Positions 1-6,897 of a stretch of 8,625 nt of DNA are shown in pieces. The translations under genes and the position numbers were made by a program. Numbering within the stretch: position 1 is the stretch's first letter; each line of letters begins with the position of its first letter. A model generated the notes under the pieces. That model was not told where the DNA came from. It saw only the letters and a list, made by a program, of their open reading frames with translations, and searched no databases. Source of the DNA: an uncultured Eubacteriales bacterium. GTDB taxonomy: Bacteria; Bacillota; Clostridia; Oscillospirales; CAG-272. Location: NCBI GenBank assembly GCA_900554225.1, contig USGH01000099.1:1-8625 (forward strand), written 5' to 3'.

Positions 1-33
1 GGCGTGTGCTCTATCCAGCTGAGCTACTGAGAC
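1..33 (-). tRNA. tRNA 5' half, cut by the window edge; identity not readable
   Basis: On the minus strand, reading from base 33 down, there is a 7-base acceptor strand GTCTCAG, then TA, then a D arm GCTC...GAGC with the usual AGCTGGATA loop. The sequence leaves the window at the start of the anticodon arm, so the anticodon and all 3' parts are unseen. The D-arm sequence is identical to that of the neighbouring Arg-CCT tRNA-like sequence 24 bases upstream of it, so the two form a tandem tRNA block sharing the promoter at 135-163. The GGATA D loop is common in arginine tRNAs, but that does not fix identity. Confidence 0.7.
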
Positions 34-56
34 ATTTTTAAGATTTATGCAATTTT

Positions 57-126
<70 letters not shown>

Positions 127-134
127 ACACCTAT

Positions 135-163
135 ACTATACCACATCCGCGCGCGTTTTGCAA
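135..163 (-). promoter_or_regulatory. Promoter of the minus-strand tRNA block
   Basis: On the minus strand, TTGCAA (158-163) and TATAGT (135-140) are separated by exactly 17 bases. The -10 box ends 8 bases before the first base of the Arg-CCT tRNA-like sequence. This is the expected form and spacing of a housekeeping sigma-A promoter for tRNA transcription. Confidence 0.75.
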
Positions 164-326
164 TAGGTTCCCGAAAAATTTCTCGCACTCCCTCCGTCAC
201 TTGCATGATATAGCATGATCTGGGGAGACTTTTTTATAGCGGCTGCGAAAAAAGCGATTTTGGCACCCGGAAACGGATACGGAATTGCGGTTCATCAAAT
301 GTTAACAAAAATTACACAATATACTG
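164..326. other. Spacer between divergent tRNA and hrcA promoters; no gene seen
   Basis: No reading frame with a ribosome binding site is visible here. The stretch holds a direct repeat GCATGAT (203-209 and 213-219). It also has a weak CTCCC/GGGAG pairing (188-192 with 223-227) followed by a run of six T (230-235), which loosely resembles a plus-strand terminator but has only five base pairs and a 30-base loop. There is no plus-strand gene upstream within the window for it to terminate. Confidence 0.5.
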
Positions 327-355
327 TTGAATTACGGGCCGGAAAATGGTACCCT
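327..355 (+). promoter_or_regulatory. Heat-shock operon promoter upstream of hrcA
   Basis: TTGAAT (327-332) is followed after 17 bases by TACCCT (350-355), with a TG at 347-348 in the extended -10 position. The -10 box is weak on its own, but the spacing is ideal and the CIRCE operator begins 11 bases downstream, so it covers the initially transcribed region. This matches the known arrangement of HrcA-controlled promoters in Firmicutes. The predicted transcription start is near base 362. Confidence 0.6.
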
Positions 356-366
356 TATGGCAGTGA

Positions 367-393
367 TTAGCACTCGAACATGAACAGTGCTAA
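367..393 (+). promoter_or_regulatory. CIRCE operator (HrcA binding site)
   Basis: The left arm TTAGCACTC (367-375) matches the CIRCE consensus exactly. A 9-base spacer (376-384) follows, then the right arm CAGTGCTAA (385-393), which differs from the consensus GAGTGCTAA in its first base only. CIRCE is the established binding site of the HrcA repressor. Its place between the promoter and hrcA indicates autoregulation of the whole operon and heat induction when HrcA loses activity. Confidence 0.97.
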
Positions 394-435
394 TTGCAAA
401 GCGAAGAGTCAACCTCCGGGATAGAATCCGAACAG

Positions 436-443
436 TAAGGAGG
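436..443 (+). promoter_or_regulatory. Ribosome binding site that decides the hrcA start
   Basis: TAAGGAGG is a near-perfect anti-16S match. Possible starts in frame are GTG at 443, which lies inside this site, TTG at 446, which is too close, and TTG at 452, which lies 8 bases away. The spacing favours TTG 452. Confidence 0.8.
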
Positions 444-451
444 TGTTGAGG

Positions 452-1552
452 TTGAATAATGGAGAAAAAAAGATTGCGGGCGAATTGAGTGAGCGAAAAA
501 AACAGATTCTCAAGGCGATCGTGGACGCCCATATTGAAAACGGCGAACCGGTCGGCAGCAAGTATCTCTCCCAGATTCAGCACATCGCCTGCTCATCTGC
601 TACCATCCGCAACGAAATGGCGGAACTCGAGGATCTCGGATACCTCGAACAGCCGCATACCTCGGCAGGACGGATTCCGTCAGAGCTTGGCTACCGCTTT
701 TACGTCGATGCGCTGGTGGATCGGTACAATTTCACGCAGAATGAAATCGCCGAACTACAAAATATGCTGCGGGTACGGCAGGGCGAGATGGATACCATCC
801 TCCAGACCGCAATGCAGCTTGCATCTCACCTGACCAACTACACCGCGATGGCACTCAAACCCATTCAGGCGCGGATCACGGTGGATCGCTTCGAGATCAT
901 GCGGCTCAATGAATCAACACTGGTGCTGATCATGGTACTCGGGCAGACGATCAAGACCCGGTATGTCCGTTCGCAGGTCCCGGTGCCGTCGGAAGCGGCT
1001 GCAAAGCTTGCATTGGTACTCAACAAATTCGCGGCACATCGGAGCGCGGAGGAGATCAACATGCCGCTGCTCATGCAGATGGAGAGCGCGATGGGAGAAT
1101 ACGAATACCTCATCTCTCCGGTGATCAAAGGCGTGTGCGAGGTCATCACCCGGTACGACGGCGGCGAGATCCGCTTCGACGGAATCAACCGACTGCTCTC
1201 CTATCCGGAATATTACGATCTCGATCGACTGAAGGAAATGCTGGCACTCTTTGAGAAAAAGGACGATCTTGTGAAAATCCTTTCGGAGGCGGCGGAACCA
1301 CAGCAGAACGACAAATCCGGTGCGGTCGGAAAACCAAACGGCGTACAGATCTACATCGGCAAGGAAAATCTTGTGAAAATCATGGACAATTCCACCCTCA
1401 TTTTCAAAACGGTTCGGCGGCATGGCAATCCGGTCGGCGCAATTGGGATCATCGGTCCGACGCGCATGGATTACAAGCGTGTGATCGCCATGATCGACCG
1501 TTTGACAAGCGGCGTAAGCGATATGCTCAATGAGGATGCGTCACAGAGTTAG
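452..1552 (+). CDS. hrcA: Heat-inducible transcription repressor HrcA
   Basis: HrcA represses class I heat-shock genes by binding CIRCE, and in known species it is kept active by the GroE chaperonin. The predicted protein has 366 residues, slightly longer than the roughly 340 usual for the family. Residues about 12-85 form the winged-helix DNA-binding domain, with the family signatures SSATIRNEM (48-56) and HTSAGRIPSELGYRFYV (69-85). The middle is the GAF-like dimerisation region. The end carries GAIGIIGPTRMDYKRV, a typical HrcA C-terminal block. The start chosen is TTG at 452, because it is the only start well spaced from the AAGGAGG site; an upstream GTG at 443 is less likely. It is the first gene of the operon, with CIRCE 58 bases upstream of the start and grpE 33 bases downstream of the stop, so it should repress its own transcription. 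Confidence 0.96.
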   Translation: MNNGEKKIAGELSERKKQILKAIVDAHIENGEPVGSKYLSQIQHIACSSATIRNEMAELEDLGYLEQPHTSAGRIPSELGYRFYVDALVDRYNFTQNEIAELQNMLRVRQGEMDTILQTAMQLASHLTNYTAMALKPIQARITVDRFEIMRLNESTLVLIMVLGQTIKTRYVRSQVPVPSEAAAKLALVLNKFAAHRSAEEINMPLLMQMESAMGEYEYLISPVIKGVCEVITRYDGGEIRFDGINRLLSYPEYYDLDRLKEMLALFEKKDDLVKILSEAAEPQQNDKSGAVGKPNGVQIYIGKENLVKIMDNSTLIFKTVRRHGNPVGAIGIIGPTRMDYKRVIAMIDRLTSGVSDMLNEDASQS

Positions 1553-1585
1553 AAAACAGACAGATAGAAGATAGAAGGAGACAGA

Positions 1586-2233
1586 ATGACGGAAGATATG
1601 AAGAAGGCGGCTGGAAGCGAGAAAGAGAACACCGCGCCGGCACCTGAAACCGAAACGAACGTACCGGAAATCGATCCAGAGGAAGAGCTTCCCGCAGCAG
1701 ACGGCGCAGAAACCGAAAATGCCGCGGAAGAGCATCCCAAGAAAGAGAAAAAGGCAGAAAAAAAGCTGCGCGCGGAACTGGAAGAAGCACGGAAGAAGTA
1801 CGCAGACGCAGAGGCAAAGTCGGCGGAGTTATTGGACAAATACACGCGGCTTGCCGCAGAATACGACAACTTCCGCAAGCGTTCCCAGAAGGAAAAGGAA
1901 AGCGTGTATGGCGAGGCGATCGAGGATGCCGTCAAGGGTTTGCTCCCGGTGATCGACAATCTCCAGTACGCTTCCAAGTACGGCAACGCGGATCCCGAAA
2001 AATTCGCGGAGGGCGTGCGGCTCATTCTCGACAAGCTGCCGGAGAATCTTGCAAAGCTCAATGTCAAGCCGTTTGGCGCACCGGGCGATACCTTTGATCC
2101 GAATCTGCACAACGCTGTGATGCACGAGGAAAACGATGCCTATGGCGAAGGTGAGATCATCGATGTGCTCCAGTGCGGCTATCTGTACGGCGACAGAGTG
2201 ATCCGATACGCGATGGTCAAGGTCGCAAACTAA
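1586..2233 (+). CDS. grpE: Nucleotide exchange factor GrpE (DnaK cofactor)
   Basis: GrpE is a cytosolic dimer that releases ADP from DnaK and so resets the Hsp70 cycle. The predicted protein has 215 residues. The first 60 or so are acidic, rich in E, A, P and K, and of low complexity, as is usual and poorly conserved in GrpE. Residues about 60-110 form a long charged helix suited to the dimer coiled coil and contain the family block EYDNFRKR. The C-terminal beta domain shows VIDNLQYA, FDPNLHNAVMHEE and a GYLYGDRVIRYAMVKV ending, which are GrpE hallmarks. The ATG at 1586 follows AGAAGGAG at 1573-1580, a good ribosome binding site. It sits between hrcA and dnaK, 76 bases before the dnaK start, and is expected to share the CIRCE-controlled transcript. 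Confidence 0.97.
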   Translation: MTEDMKKAAGSEKENTAPAPETETNVPEIDPEEELPAADGAETENAAEEHPKKEKKAEKKLRAELEEARKKYADAEAKSAELLDKYTRLAAEYDNFRKRSQKEKESVYGEAIEDAVKGLLPVIDNLQYASKYGNADPEKFAEGVRLILDKLPENLAKLNVKPFGAPGDTFDPNLHNAVMHEENDAYGEGEIIDVLQCGYLYGDRVIRYAMVKVAN

Positions 2234-2237
2234 AATA

Positions 2238-2250
2238 GGGACATGGTCCC
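2238..2250 (+). other. Short hairpin between grpE and dnaK
   Basis: GGGAC (2238-2242) and GTCCC (2246-2250) can pair around a 3-base loop just after the grpE stop. There is no T run after it, so it is not a terminator. It could be a transcript processing or stability element that separates grpE from dnaK levels, but that is speculation. The rest of the gap to dnaK is AT-rich and contains no convincing promoter. Confidence 0.35.
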
Positions 2251-2309
2251 GCAATATGCAGTAACCCAGAGTAATTTATATATATCGAAACATTTTGGAG
2301 GATTTTATT

Positions 2310-4169
2310 ATGGCTAAGATTATTGGTATAGATTTAGGTACCACCAACTCCTGCGTGGCAGTATTTGAAGGCGGCGAACCCACCGTTATCCCGAATCCGG
2401 AAGGCGCAAGAACCACTCCGTCCGTTGTCGCATTCTCTAAGACCGGCGAACGTATGGTAGGTCAGGTCGCAAAGCGTCAGGCGATCACCAACCCGGACCG
2501 TACCGTCATGTCCATCAAGCGTGAAATGGGCAAGAACTACACCGTCAAGATCGACGATAAGACCTACACGCCCCAGGAGATCTCCGCTATGATCCTGCAG
2601 AAGCTGAAGGCGGATGCGGAAGCCTACCTCGGTACCAGCGTGACCCAGGCGGTTATCACCGTACCGGCTTACTTCACCGATGCACAGCGGCAGGCAACCA
2701 AGGACGCGGGCAAGATCGCAGGTCTGGAAGTGCTCCGTATCATCAACGAGCCGACGGCAGCCGCTTTAGCATACGGCATGGATAAGGAAAAGAGCGAACA
2801 GCGCATCATGGTGTACGACCTCGGCGGCGGTACGTTCGATGTATCCCTTCTCGAAATTTCCGACGGCGTATTTGAAGTGCTGGCAACCGCGGGCAACAAC
2901 CGTCTGGGCGGCGACGACTTCGATGCACGCATCATGGACTGGATCGCGGAGACCTTCGCCAAGGAAAACGGCGGTATCGACCTGCGCAAGGATAAGATGG
3001 CACTCCAGAGACTGAAGGACGCTGCGGAAAAGGCAAAGATCGAGCTGTCCGGTATGACCACGACCGAGATCAACCTGCCGTTCATCACCGCTGACCAGAC
3101 CGGTCCGAAGCACTTCAACGCAACGCTTACCAGAGCCATGTTCAACGATATGACCGCGGATCTCGTCAGAGCCACCATCGATCCGACCAAGCAGGTACTG
3201 CGCGACGCAGGCTTGCAGCCGTCTCAGGTAGATAAGGTGCTGCTCGTCGGCGGTTCCACCAGAATCCCGGCAGTGCAGGATGCAATCAAGAACTTCATCG
3301 GCAAGGATCCTTTCAAGGGCATCAACCCGGATGAATGCGTTGCGATCGGTGCGGCGATCCAGGGCGGTGTGCTTGGCGGAGAAGTTAAGGATCTGCTTCT
3401 GCTCGACGTAACGCCTCTGTCCCTCGGCATCGAAACGCTCGGCGGCGTGTTCAACCGTATCATCGACCGGAACACCACGATCCCGGTAAAGAAGAGCCAG
3501 GTGTACTCCACTGCGGCAGACGGTCAGACCTCCGTGGAAATTCACGTACTCCAGGGTGAACGCGATATGGCGGCCGGCAATACCACGCTCGGCAGATTCA
3601 TCCTCGACGGCATCACACCCGCTCCGAGAGGCGTGCCGCAGATTGAGGTTACGTTCGACATCGACGCAAACGGCATCGTAAACGTATCCGCAACCGATAA
3701 GGGTACCGGCAAGGAACAGCACATCACCATCACGTCCTCCACGAATATGTCCAAGGAAGACATCGATAAAGCCGTCCACGATGCAGAGAAATTTGCCGAA
3801 GAGGACCGTAAGCAGAAGGAAGTCGTGGAGATCAAGAACCGTGCGGAATCCACCATCTATCAGAGCGAGAAGAGCCTGACAGACATCGGCGACAAGGCGT
3901 CCGACAGCGATAAGGAAGCGGTACGTGCCGCCATCGACAAGCTGAAGGAAACGATGAAAGGAAACGATGCGGATGCGATCAAGGCGGATACCGAGGCACT
4001 GGAAAAGGCATTCTATCCGATCGCAGAAAAGATGTACGCACAGCAGCAGAACGGTGAAGCAGGTGCCAATCCGGGTGCGGGCTTTGATCCGAATGCGGGT
4101 CAGAGCGGCATGGGCGGCGACGGCAACACGTACTACAACGCCGATTTCGAGGATAAGTCCGATAAGTAA
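2310..4169 (+). CDS. dnaK: Molecular chaperone DnaK (Hsp70)
   Basis: DnaK is the cytosolic Hsp70: it binds exposed hydrophobic peptides and releases them through an ATP cycle controlled by DnaJ and GrpE. The predicted protein has 619 residues, near the usual length for Firmicutes. The ATPase domain shows DLGTTNS (8-14), the catalytic lysine K70 in SIKREMG, DLGGGTF (170-176) and VGGSTR (313-318). The interdomain linker is DLLLLDVTPLSL (361-372), followed by the substrate-binding beta sandwich and a helical lid. The tail is rich in G, A and N and ends DFEDKSDK. The region after K70 lacks the 20-odd residue insert of Gram-negative DnaK, a known marker of Firmicute-type DnaK. The start is ATG 2310, 8 bases after GGAGG (2297-2301); an in-frame TTG at 2295 lies upstream of that site. 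All key residues look intact. Confidence 0.99.
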   Translation: MAKIIGIDLGTTNSCVAVFEGGEPTVIPNPEGARTTPSVVAFSKTGERMVGQVAKRQAITNPDRTVMSIKREMGKNYTVKIDDKTYTPQEISAMILQKLKADAEAYLGTSVTQAVITVPAYFTDAQRQATKDAGKIAGLEVLRIINEPTAAALAYGMDKEKSEQRIMVYDLGGGTFDVSLLEISDGVFEVLATAGNNRLGGDDFDARIMDWIAETFAKENGGIDLRKDKMALQRLKDAAEKAKIELSGMTTTEINLPFITADQTGPKHFNATLTRAMFNDMTADLVRATIDPTKQVLRDAGLQPSQVDKVLLVGGSTRIPAVQDAIKNFIGKDPFKGINPDECVAIGAAIQGGVLGGEVKDLLLLDVTPLSLGIETLGGVFNRIIDRNTTIPVKKSQVYSTAADGQTSVEIHVLQGERDMAAGNTTLGRFILDGITPAPRGVPQIEVTFDIDANGIVNVSATDKGTGKEQHITITSSTNMSKEDIDKAVHDAEKFAEEDRKQKEVVEIKNRAESTIYQSEKSLTDIGDKASDSDKEAVRAAIDKLKETMKGNDADAIKADTEALEKAFYPIAEKMYAQQQNGEAGANPGAGFDPNAGQSGMGGDGNTYYNADFEDKSDK

Positions 4170-4182
4170 GGAAAACGCTGAT

Positions 4183-4244
4183 TGCAGGTCGTTTTTGCAC
4201 GGAAAGCCCATGTATTTGCGCTTTTCGGCGTAAAAACGAGTGCA
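4183..4244 (+). other. Long imperfect hairpin just after dnaK
   Basis: Three nested pairings line up: TGCA (4183-4186) with TGCA (4241-4244), TCGTTTTT (4189-4196) with AAAAACGA (4232-4239), and CGGAAAGC (4200-4207) with GCTTTTCG (4220-4227, one G-U). The apical loop has 12 bases. The structure begins 13 bases after the dnaK stop and has no T run behind it, so it is not a normal intrinsic terminator. It could stabilise the dnaK 3' end or direct processing between dnaK and dnaJ. Its function is not shown. Confidence 0.5.
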
Positions 4245-4305
4245 TCCGTAAACCATTGTGTCTCTCACGGAATCTCCGTCGGAGCGCATGACCCATAGCG
4301 GGAAG

Positions 4306-4336
4306 CAGGGGGGATCATCGAAAACGGTTCCCCCTG
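4306..4336 (+). other. GC-rich hairpin between dnaK and dnaJ, possible weak terminator
   Basis: CAGGGGGGA (4306-4314) pairs with TTCCCCCTG (4328-4336) over nine positions including one G-U, around a 13-base loop. The bases that follow are TATTGCCGTTTT, which is not a clean T run, so any termination would be partial. A partial stop here would lower dnaJ relative to dnaK. A -10-like TATAAA lies at 4358-4363, but no good -35 box is spaced from it. Confidence 0.4.
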
Positions 4337-4421
4337 TATTGCCGTTTTAGCGGACGGTATAAACAATAATAGAGAAAGGCGTTTTGTCTGTGGAGTACAT
4401 GGATAGGGCGTGGTCATAGAT

Positions 4422-5521
4422 ATGGCAGAAGAAAAACGGGATTATTATGAGGTCTTAGGCGTCCAGAAAGGTGCAGACGAAGGGGAGATCAAGCGGGAGA
4501 CGCGGAGGCAGAGCGGAAATTCAAGGAAGTCAATGAGGCGTATGACGTGTTGTCCGACCCCGATAAGCGCGCGAAATACGATCAGTACGGTCACGCGGCG
4601 TTTGATCCGGCATCCGGTGCGGGCGCAGGCGGATTCGGTGGCTTTGGCGGATTCGGAGATTTCGACATCAACGACATTTTCTCCAGCTTTTTCGGAGGTG
4701 CAGCGTCCGGGAGCAGCAGAAGAAACGGTCCGATCCGCGGCGACAGCATCACCACACGGCTGACCCTGTCGTTTGAGGAAGCGGTGTTTGGCTGCAAGAA
4801 GGAGATTTCGTTCCAGCGGATCCAGAAGTGCAGCGAATGCGGCGGCAGCGGCGCGGCAAAGGGATCCAGCCCGAAAACGTGTCCGACCTGTGGCGGCAGC
4901 GGACAGGTTCGTGTACAGCAACGCACGGCATTCGGTATCATGCAGACGCAGAAGGTGTGCGATACATGCCGCGGCAAAGGGAAAATCGTCGAAAAGCCAT
5001 GTACGGAGTGCAAAGGCAACGGCTATGTGCGCGCATCCAAGAAATTGGAGGTCAGCATCCCTGCCGGTATCGACGACGGACAGACGATCACACTGCGTGG
5101 TCAGGGCTCTGATGGCATGAACGGCGGCAGCGCGGGGGATCTCAACATCCTCATTTCCGTACGTCCGCACGCTGTGTTTGAACGCGAAGGCGACGATCTG
5201 TACTGCGAGGTGCCGATCACGTTTGTGGAAGCGGCTCTCGGCGCGGAGATCGACATTCCAACCCTGGAAGGTACAGAGAAGTACACGATCCCCGAGGGAA
5301 CGCAGACCGGAACCACCTTCACGCTCCGCAATCGCGGCGTGCAGCGGGTGAACAATCCGAAATACCGCGGCAATCTCAACTTTACGGTCGTTGTGGAAAC
5401 CCCGCGTGGTCTGAATCGCGAGCAGAAGGATCTGTTGCAGCAGTTTGCGGCGAGCTGCGGGGACGACAAATACGCCAAGCGGAGCAAATTCTTCAAAAAG
5501 AAATTCTTCAGCAAGGATTGA
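4422..5521 (+). pseudogene. dnaJ: Chaperone DnaJ (Hsp40), disrupted: deletion and frameshift inside the J domain
   Basis: DnaJ delivers substrates to DnaK and triggers its ATPase through the HPD loop of the J domain. The frame from ATG 4422 reads MAEEKRDYYEVLGVQKGADEG and continues to EIKR, then becomes nonsense. From about 4496 a different frame continues with the expected helix III and IV residues (GDAEAERKFKEVNEAYDVLSDP) and runs intact to the stop. The missing part is the end of helix II and the HPD loop, about 15-16 residues. The frame change requires a loss of 1 modulo 3 bases, and adding 46 bases would give a normal 381-residue DnaJ. The rest is complete: Gly/Phe-rich segment, four zinc-binding CxxCxGxG repeats (CSECGGSG, CPTCGGSG, CDTCRGKG, CTECKGNG, bases 4829-5023) and the C-terminal beta domains. 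The ribosome binding site is weak, and GTG 4410 is an alternative start. Either a real mutation or an assembly or sequencing error. Confidence 0.9.
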
Positions 5522-5524
5522 CAG

Positions 5525-5609
5525 ACGGTTGTAACGGAAAACGGCAGGTGCATAAATTGCATTCCTTCCGTTCAACGTATGGGGATTTCCGAAAATTTCC
5601 AGATTCCCC
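5525..5609 (+). other. Two back-to-back hairpins between dnaJ and the prmA promoter
   Basis: The first stem pairs ACG, TTG and ACGGAA (5525-5539) with TTCCGT and CAACGT (5566-5578): about 12 pairs with a bulged G and a small internal loop. The second pairs GGGGA (5581-5585) with TCCCC (5605-5609) and abuts the -35 box of the prmA promoter. Neither has a T run after it, so they are not standard terminators, though they could protect or weaken the end of the dnaJ transcript. Confidence 0.4.
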
Positions 5610-5638
5610 TTGCAGATCACGGCAAAATGTGGTATAAT
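5610..5638 (+). promoter_or_regulatory. Consensus promoter of prmA
   Basis: TTGCAG (5610-5615) and TATAAT (5633-5638) are exactly 17 bases apart, and a TG at 5630-5631 adds an extended -10 element. The predicted start is near base 5645, giving a leader of about 80 bases. This suggests prmA can be transcribed independently of the HrcA-controlled heat-shock promoter. Confidence 0.85.
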
Positions 5639-5651
5639 AAATATGTATTCG

Positions 5652-5695
5652 AGAAACGGGTATATCGTGCCGAACGGCGGAATATGCCCGTTTTT
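5652..5695 (+). terminator. Terminator-like hairpin in the prmA leader, possible attenuator
   Basis: AAACGGGTATAT (5654-5665) pairs with ATATGCCCGTTT (5682-5693) over 12 positions with one G-U, and the 16-base top can form a further GCC/GGC pairing. A run of five T (5691-5695) closes the 3' side. The hairpin lies after the predicted transcription start and before the prmA ribosome binding site, so it would act on transcripts from the prmA promoter as well as on read-through from dnaJ. This is the layout of a leader attenuator, but no alternative antiterminator fold was recognised. Confidence 0.5.
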
Positions 5696-5726
5696 GATAG
5701 TGACGAACCGAAAGGATCATATAAAA

Positions 5727-6650
5727 ATGGAAGAAAACCAGAACTGGATTCAGGTGCGGGTGAAGTGTAATGTAGCGGATCTGGAGACTGTGTCCGGCGT
5801 GATGAGCATGGTAGATAACGGTCTGATGATCGAGGACTACTCCGATGTGGACAAAGAGCTTGACGGTGTGTACGGCGATCTCATTGATGAGAGCATCATG
5901 GAAGCCGACCGCACCGTGGCGTATGTGTCGATCTTTCTGCCCGAGGTGAAGTCTCCCGCGGAATCCGTACTGTTTATCAGGAATCGTTTTGCGGATCTCG
6001 GCATTCCCGTTACCATCGAGCAGACAGGCGTATCTGAGGAAGACTGGGCGGATTCGTGGAAGAAGTATTATAAGCCCATCAAAACGGGCAGAAGGCTTGT
6101 GATCGTTCCGGTATGGGAGAAGTATACGCCCGCCCCGGAGGAATTGACCGTTTTGATGGATCCCGGCATGGCGTTCGGCACCGGTACCCATGAGACGACG
6201 AGATTGTGCGCGGCGATGCTGGAGGATTTTGTGAAGCCCGGTTTTTCTGTATTGGATGTCGGCTGCGGCTCCGGGATCCTTGCGATCTGTGCCGCCAAGC
6301 TCGGTGCCGGGGACTGCTTTGCGTGCGATATTGACCCGGTCGCCATCCGCATTGCAAAGGAAAACGCGGCGCTGAACCACACGCCGATGGTGGGATGCGC
6401 GGTGTCCGATCTCCTGAAGCAGGTGCCGGAGAAGCGGTACGACGTGGTGGTCGCCAATATCGTCGCGGACATCATCATCCGCCTTGCTCCGGATGCCGGG
6501 CGGTACATGAAGGAGAACGGCTGTTTCATTGTGTCCGGGATCATTGAGGAACGCGCCGATGAGGTGGTAAACGCACTCATGGCAAACGGATTCCATATCG
6601 TAAAGGACGCGCACGAAAACGGCTGGTACTGCGCGTGTGTACAGAAATAA
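5727..6650 (+). CDS. prmA: Ribosomal protein L11 methyltransferase PrmA
   Basis: PrmA transfers methyl groups from S-adenosylmethionine to ribosomal protein L11 in the cytosol. The predicted protein has 307 residues, normal for the family. The N-terminal substrate domain is followed by the linker signature EDWADSWKKYYKP (from residue 105), then DPGMAFGTGTHETTRL (145-160). The methyltransferase core has motif I VLDVGCGSG (175-183), an acidic residue in CDIDPVAI, and the motif IV region DVVVANIVAD (239-248). The start is ATG 5727, ten bases after AAAGGA. The frame stays open upstream to an ATG at 5643, but that codon lies at the predicted transcription start and the extra residues do not resemble PrmA. 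It follows dnaJ as in other Firmicutes, but has its own promoter and a hairpin-bearing leader. Confidence 0.97.
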   Translation: MEENQNWIQVRVKCNVADLETVSGVMSMVDNGLMIEDYSDVDKELDGVYGDLIDESIMEADRTVAYVSIFLPEVKSPAESVLFIRNRFADLGIPVTIEQTGVSEEDWADSWKKYYKPIKTGRRLVIVPVWEKYTPAPEELTVLMDPGMAFGTGTHETTRLCAAMLEDFVKPGFSVLDVGCGSGILAICAAKLGAGDCFACDIDPVAIRIAKENAALNHTPMVGCAVSDLLKQVPEKRYDVVVANIVADIIIRLAPDAGRYMKENGCFIVSGIIEERADEVVNALMANGFHIVKDAHENGWYCACVQK

Positions 6651-6733
6651 CGGCAAAAGGCATGAAAACGCACGTGTAACAGACCGACAAGAGTCCCTGA
6701 AACATGAAATTATTGTAAACATTTGCGTTCGCG

Positions 6734-6748
6734 CCGGAAAAATTCCGG
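6734..6748 (+). other. Small perfect hairpin between prmA and the rsmE promoter
   Basis: CCGGAA (6734-6739) and TTCCGG (6743-6748) form a perfect 6-pair stem around AAA. It ends 7 bases before the -35 box of rsmE and is followed by AAAAGATTT, not a T run, so it is not a standard terminator. The 140-base gap between prmA and rsmE otherwise shows no gene. Confidence 0.4.
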
Positions 6749-6755
6749 AAAAGAT

Positions 6756-6784
6756 TTGACAAAACGCCGTTTTTATAGTATAAT
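6756..6784 (+). promoter_or_regulatory. Perfect-consensus promoter of rsmE
   Basis: TTGACA (6756-6761) and TATAAT (6779-6784) are both exact consensus boxes, separated by the ideal 17 bases. Transcription should start near base 6791. This is the strongest promoter in the window by consensus match, and it implies that rsmE and the membrane protein gene after it can be expressed independently of heat shock. Confidence 0.93.
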
Positions 6785-6802
6785 ACTTTGGTATGTTGAC
6801 GA

Positions 6803-6819
6803 GAGGGACTTTTTCCCTC
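6803..6819 (+). other. Hairpin at the 5' end of the rsmE transcript
   Basis: GAGGGA (6803-6808) pairs with TCCCTC (6814-6819) around a 5-base loop, about 12 bases after the predicted transcription start. A stem this close to the 5' end could protect the mRNA from decay. No T run follows, so termination is not expected. Confidence 0.5.
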
Positions 6820-6897
6820 CGCCGTTTACGTGCGAATGAACCGTTGGTGCCGCAGGATCGTTGTCTCTCGGATGCCGCGGAACGATGGGTGTCGGAT

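Noticed and set aside
188..235. Plus-strand terminator before the operon
   Set aside because: Only five pairs with a 30-base loop precede the T run, and no plus-strand gene is seen upstream.
1571..1580. Short tandem repeat of GATAGAA near the grpE binding site
   Set aside because: Two near copies of seven bases in a purine-rich ribosome-binding region are expected by chance.
2766..4289. Long minus-strand open frame (507 codons) opposite dnaK
   Set aside because: It lies entirely over strongly conserved dnaK codons, has no ribosome binding site and its translation has no recognisable domain. It is a by-product of dnaK codon use.
4339..4367. A separate dnaJ promoter (TTGCCG, 17 bases, AACAAT)
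   Set aside because: Both boxes are poor matches. The alternative -10 TATAAA at 4358 has no -35 box at a workable distance.
4490..4500. Programmed frameshift as an explanation of dnaJ
   Set aside because: There is no slippery heptamer, and a frameshift would not supply the missing HPD loop residues. A deletion explains both the frame change and the loss.
4445..5620. Minus-strand open frame (391 codons) opposite dnaJ
   Set aside because: It is a shadow of the intact C-terminal dnaJ frame with no domain signature of its own.
5508..6722. Minus-strand open frame (404 codons) opposite prmA
   Set aside because: It is antisense to a clear PrmA gene, rich in H and R as expected of a shadow frame, and has no promoter or binding site.
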